Source: CALAMD01 sp035301025
GTDB lineage: Bacteria; Bacillota; Bacilli; Bacillales; Amphibacillaceae
Direction of reading: 5' to 3'
Assembly: GCA_035301025.1 (NCBI GenBank)
Contig: DATGUV010000014.1
Coordinates: forward strand, 1-28,707
Length of the DNA: 28,707 nucleotides
Positions 23,762 to 28,707 of the stretch are shown here, one piece after another (positions within the stretch are counted from its first letter, which is position 1; the number at the start of each line of letters is the position of its first letter). Made by a program: the position numbers and the translations under genes. The notes under the pieces were generated by a model. It searched no databases. It was not told where the DNA came from and saw only the letters and a list, made by a program, of their open reading frames with translations.

Positions 23762-24913
23762 GTGATCTATATGGATCAAGCAGCCACTTCATATCCAACA
23801 TTACCGTCAGTTATAAAAGAAATGATTCATTCAATGAAGAACTATGGGGCAAATCCAGGTAGGGGAACCCATACATTAGGGGTGCAAACATCAGATATTG
23901 TAAATAAAACCCGAGCGAAAGCAGCGAAACTATTTAATGTTCAACATGTACATCAATGTATTTTTTCCCCCAGTGCAACTATTGCTTTAAATCAGGCAAT
24001 ATTAGGGTATTCTTGGAAAAAAGGAGACCATGTTATTGCAACAACAATGGAACATAACGCGGTTAGAAGACCCCTGGAAGCAGCTCGTAGAAAACATGGT
24101 ATAACCGTCACTTATATCGAGTGGACAGGCAACTTACAAAAATTTATTAAACAGGTTAAATCCAATATAAGAGATCAAACTACAATGTTTGCAATGACTC
24201 ATGCATCCAACATTACAGGAGACGTTCTACCTATAGAGGAAATTTGTTTGTTTTTAAAAAAATATCATATAACAACACTAGTAGATGCATCTCAATCCAT
24301 TGGCCACATACCAATCCGCATGCAGGAAGCATTCATTGATATGCTTGTGTTTCCAGGTCACAAAGGTTTACGAGGACCAAAAGGTATTGGAATGCTCCTC
24401 GTTAATAAAGAACTTATTTTGGAGCCGCTCTTTTATGGAGGTAGTGGGGGAGCGTCTGAATCTGCAACTCCACCGTTACAATGGCCATATCGCTTTGAAG
24501 TAGGGACATTAAACGTTCCTGCCATTGCGGGTCTATATGCATCTTTTAAATATATAGAACAACATGGGCGTAAAATTGTTTCACGTGAAACAAAATTGAT
24601 GGAGAAGCTTGAAAAAGGCCTTGAACAAATACCTGGAGTGGTTATTTATCCTCCATATTCTAAAGATGTCCGAGTACCGGTACTCGCTTGGAATATAAAA
24701 GATATTGATTCTGAAGAAATAGCACTCATTTTAGATTCACATTACGAAATAGCTGTGCGTGCAGGACTCCATTGTAACCCTATGGGACATGAAACGTTAC
24801 ATACAACCGAACAAGGAGTTGTACGGGTTAGTATCAATGAAACAAATACAGAAGAAGAGCTTGATCAATTTTTACATGCTGTGAAGGAAATAGCACAAAG
24901 TTATAACATCTAG
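23762..24913 (+). CDS. Class V aminotransferase, cysteine desulfurase-like
   Basis: This fold-type I PLP enzyme of the NifS/IscS/SufS superfamily is probably a cysteine desulfurase that moves sulfur from L-cysteine to an acceptor; the acceptor is unknown. In 383 residues it has MDQAATSYP at the N terminus, EHNAVRRPLE, the cofactor region LVDASQSIGH and the PLP-lysine K201 in FPGHKGLRGPKG. The substrate-loop cysteine is C338 in RAGLHCNPMGH, in the position used for sulfur transfer. I chose the GTG at 23762 because AAGGAGGT lies 6 nt upstream; an ATG three codons later is too far. It follows the spo0J terminator and is 24 bp from the DUF554 gene, so the two may be an operon. No Fe-S scaffold gene is adjacent. 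A perfect parS lies in its codons 272-277. Confidence 0.9.
   Translation: MIYMDQAATSYPTLPSVIKEMIHSMKNYGANPGRGTHTLGVQTSDIVNKTRAKAAKLFNVQHVHQCIFSPSATIALNQAILGYSWKKGDHVIATTMEHNAVRRPLEAARRKHGITVTYIEWTGNLQKFIKQVKSNIRDQTTMFAMTHASNITGDVLPIEEICLFLKKYHITTLVDASQSIGHIPIRMQEAFIDMLVFPGHKGLRGPKGIGMLLVNKELILEPLFYGGSGGASESATPPLQWPYRFEVGTLNVPAIAGLYASFKYIEQHGRKIVSRETKLMEKLEKGLEQIPGVVIYPPYSKDVRVPVLAWNIKDIDSEEIALILDSHYEIAVRAGLHCNPMGHETLHTTEQGVVRVSINETNTEEELDQFLHAVKEIAQSYNI
24577..24592. other. parS: parS site inside the aminotransferase gene
   Basis: A second exact TGTTTCACGTGAAACA palindrome lies within the coding sequence, encoding I-V-S-R-E-T (residues 272-277). It is 3.7 kb from the noc-proximal site and close to oriC, consistent with a Spo0J loading site. 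Exact 16-bp identity to the other site argues against chance. Confidence 0.93.
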
Positions 24914-24937
24914 ACTACAAACAAGTGAGGATTCGTC

Positions 24938-25648
24938 ATGGTACTATTTGGAACGATTGTGAATGGAATAGGAATTATTATAGGTAGTTTATGTGGCTTG
25001 GCATTTACATCCATTAAAGAGCGAGTCAAAGAAACAGTCATGCAAGCTATTGGACTAGTCGTATTAATCATTGGTATTCAAATGGCATTATCAACTGAAA
25101 ACATTATTATTGTCTTAATAAGTGTACTGTTAGGTGCTGTAGTCGGCGAATGGATACGATTAGAACATAAAATCCAGAAGTTTGGAACATATATAAGTAC
25201 ACTAACAGGCTCTAGGCAAGGCGAAGAACATACAATTGCAGATGGCTTTATAGCAGCGTCATTGCTGTTTGCAGTTGGTGCAATGGCAACGATAGGGGCA
25301 CTTGATAGCGGTGTGAGATATGATCATGAAGTGCTTTTTACAAAAGCTGCTCTTGACGGGTTCACAGCACTCGTACTGACTTCAACTCTTGGAATTGGTG
25401 TTTTGTTTTCATTCATACCTGTAGTAATGTATCAAGGAACAATCGCATTATTAGCCACACAAATTGAAAGATTTATTCCTGCAAGTAATTTAGATGGATT
25501 TATGAATGAAATGACGTCTGTTGGGGGTGTTTTAATCATAGCAATTGCATGTAATATTCTAAACGTGACAAACATTCGAATTGCGAATATATTACCCGCT
25601 ATTGTGATTGTTGCAGGTGTATATTCAGCGTCTCATTTTTTGTTTTAA
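24938..25648 (+). CDS. DUF554 family integral membrane protein
   Basis: This 236-residue, strongly hydrophobic protein has about seven predicted membrane segments (GTIVNGIGIIIGSLCGLAF, AIGLVVLIIGIQMAL, IIIVLISVLLGAVVGEW, AASLLFAVGAMATIGAL, ALVLTSTLGIGVLFSFIPVV and others). It shows the DUF554 pattern (YdfK/YqgA-like) with GTIVNxxxIxxG at the N terminus and the central FAVGAMATIGALDSG segment. The function is unknown; a transport role is often suggested for the family but unproven. GAGG lies about 8 nt before the ATG. It follows the aminotransferase gene by 24 bp and converges on yyaC with a 26-bp gap in which I see no clear terminator. Confidence 0.88.
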   Translation: MVLFGTIVNGIGIIIGSLCGLAFTSIKERVKETVMQAIGLVVLIIGIQMALSTENIIIVLISVLLGAVVGEWIRLEHKIQKFGTYISTLTGSRQGEEHTIADGFIAASLLFAVGAMATIGALDSGVRYDHEVLFTKAALDGFTALVLTSTLGIGVLFSFIPVVMYQGTIALLATQIERFIPASNLDGFMNEMTSVGGVLIIAIACNILNVTNIRIANILPAIVIVAGVYSASHFLF

Positions 25649-25674
25649 TGTTTAACACTTGATGTAACGTTGTT

Positions 25675-26256
25675 TCATTGGGAACTAGTTTCGCGTACGT
25701 CCAGTAGTTGATCCATTAAAAATAGAAGTTTGGCAATTGCTTGTGCCATATCTATAACAATGGATAAGCGAGTGCTCTGGAGAATTTGAAACTCCATAAA
25801 ACCACTTATATTTACAATCCCTGCAATATACATGTCACCAACATTAGGTAAGTCTTTTTTTAATGCAGTACCAGGTTCTAAAGAGCCAATGCCAGATAAA
25901 ACATACCCTACAGAAGTAGGTTTTCCAAGGGAGGCATCTATGGCTATCAAAAATGGGTTTTCATAGGTAGAATAGATGGTGTCCAATGTTTCAGTTAAAT
26001 TTCTTGCATGGACAGGATTATGGATGGTTCCGTAGACAGATATGTTTTGTAAAGAGTACTTTGATAAGTACGTACCTGTTAGAGGACCTAGCGCATCTCC
26101 AGTACAACGGTCCGTCCCGATACAAATGACAACGATATCTCGGTATTCCGTTGGGAGATAAGAGCGTATATGACGAATCATATGGATATTAAAATCGATA
26201 TCCTTAAATGATTTCCGGGTATGAGAAACACGTGAAAGAAGTTCTTTCTCTATCAT
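25675..26256 (-). CDS. yyaC: Sporulation protein YyaC (protease-fold family)
   Basis: The 193-residue protein belongs to the YyaC family found in endospore formers, whose fold is related to the Gpr/hydrogenase-maturation protease group; a substrate is not established. Visible signatures are VVICIGTDRCTGDALGPLTG, the central GTIHNPVHARNL, IAIDASLGKPTSVGYV and LPNVGDMYIAGIVNISGFMEFQILQSTRL. I chose the ATG at 26256 because AAGGAGG lies 8 nt upstream. The reading frame continues 20 codons further but that stretch covers the ribosome-binding site and a perfect inverted repeat, so it is likely untranslated. The gene runs against its neighbours, as does yyaC in relation to some of its neighbours elsewhere. 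A sporulation sigma factor may drive it; no clean consensus was seen. Confidence 0.9.
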   Translation of the reverse strand: MIEKELLSRVSHTRKSFKDIDFNIHMIRHIRSYLPTEYRDIVVICIGTDRCTGDALGPLTGTYLSKYSLQNISVYGTIHNPVHARNLTETLDTIYSTYENPFLIAIDASLGKPTSVGYVLSGIGSLEPGTALKKDLPNVGDMYIAGIVNISGFMEFQILQSTRLSIVIDMAQAIAKLLFLMDQLLDVRETSSQ

Positions 26257-26270
26257 TTTTAATTCCTCCT

Positions 26271-26297
26271 TGACCGTATTGTTACAGTATACGGTCA
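26271..26297. promoter_or_regulatory. Inverted repeat just upstream of yyaC
   Basis: TGACCGTAT and ATACGGTCA are perfect 9-bp arms separated by 9 nt, ending immediately upstream of the yyaC ribosome-binding site. Placement suggests an operator or an mRNA hairpin controlling yyaC. No regulator with this site was recognised. Confidence 0.5.
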
Positions 26298-26598
26298 TGA
26301 AGAAGGTTCTATACATGAAAAAAGTATATTTTAGCTGAAGTGAATGAATTTAATAATGTCCAGAAATATCCACCTCATTACCACATGGTATTTAGATAAC
26401 TTAAGGGAACTCCATGGTGTAGTGAAGGAGTATAAAGTACGTATGAAGAAATACTTTCATATCACCACATCTATGTATTTAGTAGCTAAACATAGAATAT
26501 ATATGGTATTTTAAACATAGATATACAACTTTTATGATGATTACAAGCGTAAACAGTAGTACATGCTCTCATATGAGATCAGAATGGAGGGTAATTCT
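26298..26598. other. yyaC-yyzM intergenic stretch, no confident gene
   Basis: In B. subtilis yyaD and yyaE lie between yyaC and yyzM; here there are only about 340 bp and neither is present. The longest ORF is a 52-codon ATG frame at 26356-26514 (plus) reading MSRNIHLITTWYLDNLRELH..., with no proper ribosome-binding site and no family I recognise, so I do not call it a gene. The DNA is AT-rich. The divergent promoters of yyaC and yyzM must be here, but no pair stands out. Confidence 0.4.
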
Positions 26599-26796
26599 AT
26601 GAGTGGAAAAGAATTTGAATTAAATGATATTGTAGAGATGAAAAAACCTCATCCATGTGGAGAAAATAAGTGGCGAATTATTCGAATGGGCATGGATATT
26701 CGAATTAAATGTTTAGGTTGTGACCATAGTGTCATGTTGCCACGTAGAGAATTCGAACGAAAGATGAAGAAAATCCTTGAAAAAGCAGATTCGTAA
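26599..26796 (+). CDS. yyzM: DUF951 family small protein YyzM
   Basis: This 65-residue protein begins MSGKEFELNDIVEMKKPHPCGENKWRII and continues MGMDIRIKCLGCDHSVMLPRREFERK. It is the DUF951 pattern with HPCG and a CLGC pair, so a small metal- or nucleic-acid-binding fold is possible, but the function is unknown. I chose the ATG at 26599, preceded by GGAGGG; a longer in-frame ATG at 26563 lies upstream of that site. It stands just before ychF as in B. subtilis. A 7-bp hairpin AAGCAGA/TCTGCTT spans its stop codon, without a U tract. Confidence 0.93.
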   Translation: MSGKEFELNDIVEMKKPHPCGENKWRIIRMGMDIRIKCLGCDHSVMLPRREFERKMKKILEKADS

Positions 26797-26883
26797 TTGC
26801 CTGTCTGCTTAAAAGTGTAAAAAAGATGTAGGAAAATGCAATTTTGTACGTCAAAAAGAGATGCAAATCACAAAAGTAGCTAT

Positions 26884-26912
26884 TTGAACGGATTCGTTCT
26901 TAAAACTATAAT
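26884..26912 (+). promoter_or_regulatory. Sigma-A promoter of ychF
   Basis: TTGAAC (26884-26889) and TATAAT (26907-26912) are separated by exactly 17 bp, about 50 bp upstream of the ychF ATG. It indicates ychF is transcribed separately from yyzM. Confidence 0.8.
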
Positions 26913-26962
26913 GGTTTTTGACATGACATGCATGCATGAAATCCTTAAGGAGTGGAAATGGA

Positions 26963-28066
26963 ATGTCATCATTAACAGCAGGAATCGTTGGGTTACCAAA
27001 CGTAGGTAAATCAACCTTATTTAACGCAATTACACAAGCTGGTGCCGAATCAGCAAACTATCCGTTTTGTACAATTGATCCCAATGTAGGGATTGTTGAA
27101 GTGCCTGACGAAAGGTTAGATAAATTAACAGAAGTTGTACAACCAAAGAAAACAATTCCAACTGCATTTGAATTTACAGATATTGCAGGAATTGTTCAAG
27201 GTGCGAGTAAGGGGGAGGGGTTAGGAAACCAGTTCCTTTCTCATATTCGTCAAGTAGATGCTATTTGCCACGTCGTTCGTTGCTTTGAAGACGATAACAT
27301 TACACACGTGTCTGGGAAAATTGATCCGATTGATGATATCGAGGTAATTAATTTGGAACTGATTCTAGCAGATTTAGAAACCGTTAATCGACGTATTGAA
27401 CGTGTTCAAAAGCTTGTTCGTCAACGAGATGAAGCGGGAATTGCAGAGTTTGAAGTACTAGAAAAAATTCAAGAAAGCTTAGAAAACGATTCACCCGTTC
27501 GTGCACTTTCATTTAATGAAGATCAGGAGAAGATTGTAAGAGGACTTCATTTACTTACAAGTAAACCGGTATTATATGTTGCTAACGTTGGAGAAGACGA
27601 AATCGCTTCTCCTGAAGAAAATGAACTAGTGAAACGTGTAAGAGCATTTGCTTCCAACGAACAAGCAGAAGTAATTGTTGTTTGTGCAAGTATTGAAGAA
27701 GAAATTGCAGAACTCGCCCAAGATGAAAAAGAATTGTTTCTTGAAGAGTTAGGAATTGAAGAATCAGGACTTGATCAGCTCGTACGTGCCACATATGCTC
27801 TATTAGGCTTAGGGACATACTTTACAGCAGGGGTTCAAGAGGTAAGGGCATGGACATTCAGGAAGGGTATGAAAGCTCCACAATGCGCTGGAATCATTCA
27901 TACAGACTTTGAAAAAGGGTTTATTCGTGCAGAAACCGTTTCCTATGATGATTTAATGGCTGCTGGTTCAGAAGCAAAAGCAAAAGAAAATGGAAGAGTA
28001 CGTTTAGAAGGTAAAGAGTACATTGTTCAAGATGGAGATGTTATGCATTTCCGATTTAATGTATGA
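26963..28066 (+). CDS. ychF: Redox-regulated ATPase YchF (Obg-family)
   Basis: YchF is a universally conserved P-loop protein of the Obg group that binds ATP rather than GTP and associates with ribosomes. The 367-residue product shows G1 GLPNVGKS (10-17), the switch segment FTDIAGIVQGASKGEGLGNQFL, the altered G4 motif YVANVGE in place of NKxD, and a C-terminal TGS domain (TFRKGMKAPQCAGIIHTDFEKGFIRAE, then DGDVMHFRFNV). I chose the ATG at 26963 because AAGGAG lies about 10 nt upstream and MSSLTAGIVGLPNVGK matches the family N terminus; an ATG at 26958 is out of frame. Its own promoter lies upstream and the rpsF operon follows. Confidence 0.97.
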   Translation: MSSLTAGIVGLPNVGKSTLFNAITQAGAESANYPFCTIDPNVGIVEVPDERLDKLTEVVQPKKTIPTAFEFTDIAGIVQGASKGEGLGNQFLSHIRQVDAICHVVRCFEDDNITHVSGKIDPIDDIEVINLELILADLETVNRRIERVQKLVRQRDEAGIAEFEVLEKIQESLENDSPVRALSFNEDQEKIVRGLHLLTSKPVLYVANVGEDEIASPEENELVKRVRAFASNEQAEVIVVCASIEEEIAELAQDEKELFLEELGIEESGLDQLVRATYALLGLGTYFTAGVQEVRAWTFRKGMKAPQCAGIIHTDFEKGFIRAETVSYDDLMAAGSEAKAKENGRVRLEGKEYIVQDGDVMHFRFNV

Positions 28067-28077
28067 TGAAAAAATAA

Positions 28078-28106
28078 TTGTAATATCACGCATACTTTGC
28101 TATAAT
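28078..28106 (+). promoter_or_regulatory. Sigma-A promoter of rpsF-ssb-rpsR operon
   Basis: TTGTAA (28078-28083) and consensus TATAAT (28101-28106) are 17 bp apart, just downstream of ychF, giving an mRNA leader of about 90 nt before rpsF. Confidence 0.88.
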
Positions 28107-28138
28107 ATAACCTTGTGAGTAATGAAAATTATTCCTTG

Positions 28139-28195
28139 CTCTTTATGAACGGACATTCATGTCACGTAAAGGGCCGCTAAGACCAAAAGGAGGTG
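28139..28195 (+). promoter_or_regulatory. Putative S6:S18-binding leader RNA of rpsF
   Basis: The rpsF leader can fold as CTCTTTA (28139-28145) with TAAAGGG (28167-28173, one G-U pair) capped by a GACA/TGTC hairpin (28152-28163). It is followed directly by the CCG trinucleotide (28174-28176) and GCTAAGACC before AAAGGAGGTG. A hairpin with a CCG element in this position is the known feature by which the S6:S18 complex represses its own operon in many bacteria. Assigned from memory of the motif; the fold was drawn by hand. Confidence 0.6.
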
Positions 28196-28201
28196 TAACG
28201 G

Positions 28202-28489
28202 ATGAGAAAATATGAAATTATGTACATCGTCCGCCCGGATATCGAGGAAGAAGCGCAAACTGCTTTAATTGAGCGTTTCAACAAAGTTTTAACAGATAAT
28301 GGAGCGGAGATCGAAAAAGTTGATGAAAAAGGCAAGCGTCGCCTTGCATATGAAATCAAAAACTATCGTGAAGGATACTACATTATCATTAATTTCACTG
28401 GTGGAGAAGAAGCAGTTAACGAATTTGACCGCCTAGCGAAATTCAACGATGATATTGTACGTCATATGGTAGTTCGTGATGTTGAATAA
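28202..28489 (+). CDS. rpsF: 30S ribosomal protein S6
   Basis: Ribosomal protein S6 binds with S18 in the platform of the small subunit. The 95-residue protein starts MRKYEIMYIVRPDIEEEA, contains GKRRLAYEIKNYREGYYIIINFTGG and ends NDDIVRHMVVRDVE, the standard S6 ferredoxin-like pattern and length. AAAGGAGGTG lies before the ATG. ssb follows after 18 bp, and rpsR (S18) is expected beyond the window. A leader that may be bound by S6:S18 lies upstream. Confidence 0.98.
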   Translation: MRKYEIMYIVRPDIEEEAQTALIERFNKVLTDNGAEIEKVDEKGKRRLAYEIKNYREGYYIIINFTGGEEAVNEFDRLAKFNDDIVRHMVVRDVE

Positions 28490-28507
28490 AAAAGGGGAGT
28501 GGTTCTG

Positions 28508-28707
28508 ATGTTGAATCGTGTAGTTTTAGTAGGTAGATTAACGAGAGATCCTGATCTACGTTATACACAAAATGGTACAGCAGTTGCTAACTTCACGTTA
28601 GCAGTGAACCGTCCGTTTACAAATCAACAAGGTGAACGAGATGCGGATTTTATAAACTGTGTAATTTGGCGTCGACCAGCAGAAAACCTTGCAAACTATA
28701 TGAAAAA
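28508..28707 (+). CDS. ssb: Single-stranded DNA-binding protein, 5' part (3' end outside window)
   Basis: SSB coats single-stranded DNA during replication and repair. The 66 visible codons read MLNRVVLVGRLTRDPDLRYT, then ANFTLAVNRPF and FINCVIWRRPAENLANYMK, the start of the OB-fold. The gene runs off the right edge. AAGGGGAG lies about 10 nt before the ATG. Located between rpsF and, presumably, rpsR, it corresponds to ssbA of B. subtilis. Confidence 0.96.
   Translation, partial: MLNRVVLVGRLTRDPDLRYTQNGTAVANFTLAVNRPFTNQQGERDADFINCVIWRRPAENLANYMK

Noticed and set aside
26936..26962. Upstream 9-codon extension of ychF
   Set aside because: It covers the ribosome-binding site; the family N terminus begins at the ATG at 26963.
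1..28707. CRISPR arrays, IS elements, prophage, toxin-antitoxin or defence genes
   Set aside because: I found no regularly spaced direct repeats, transposase or integrase, or defence motifs; all sizeable genes belong to known origin-region families.

Overview
This window is the replication-origin region of a low-GC, endospore-forming Bacillota bacterium, most likely a member of the Bacillaceae. The evidence is gene order and family identity: gyrA-gyrB-remB-recF-yaaA-dnaN-dnaA-oriC-rpmH-rnpA-spoIIIJ-jag-mnmE-mnmG-rsmG-noc-soj-spo0J-...-yyaC-yyzM-ychF-rpsF-ssb follows the Bacillus subtilis origin layout. Sporulation-linked genes (spoIIIJ, yyaC, soj/spo0J) are present, ribosome-binding sites are strong AGGAGG types, and TTG/GTG starts are frequent. 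I cannot assign a genus from the sequence alone.

Layout. 1-3,390: the left edge holds the 5' two thirds of guaB (minus strand), then yaaC (plus) converging on an HD-GYP-type protein (minus). There is no rRNA operon between gyrA and guaB, where B. subtilis has one. 3,344-11,453: the minus-strand replication/topology cluster, read outward from the origin, is dnaN, a terminator, yaaA, recF, remB, gyrB, gyrA, terminator. 11,454-13,974: oriC is split around dnaA. A DnaA-box cluster lies between dnaA and rpmH (13,312-13,663). A compact unwinding module (DnaA boxes, GC-rich step, DnaA-trio-like repeats, AT-rich DUE) lies between dnaA and dnaN (about 11,508-11,653). 13,975-20,598: plus-strand rpmH-rnpA, spoIIIJ-jag, mnmE-mnmG and rsmG. 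20,599-23,727: the segregation block noc, soj, spo0J, with a perfect parS just upstream of noc. 23,762-26,256: a class V aminotransferase (cysteine-desulfurase-like) gene containing a second perfect parS, a DUF554 membrane protein and divergent yyaC. 26,599-28,707: yyzM, ychF, the S6 leader, rpsF and the start of ssb.

Most of the DNA serves initiation (DnaA, oriC, DnaN), topology and repair (GyrA/B, RecF), segregation and nucleoid occlusion (Soj, Spo0J, Noc, parS), tRNA maturation and modification (RnpA, MnmE/G), rRNA methylation (RsmG) and membrane insertion (SpoIIIJ/Jag). Genes on both sides of oriC mostly run co-directionally with replication; yaaC and yyaC are the exceptions.

I see no phage, IS element, CRISPR array or obviously new multigene system. 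The points that merit a second look are small: an HD-GYP protein whose HD dyad reads A-D, an inverted pair of perfect DnaA boxes in front of mnmE, a parS inside a coding gene, a 14-bp palindrome in soj that is intermediate between parS and the Noc site, several non-terminator hairpins between genes, and a shortened yyaC-yyzM interval.
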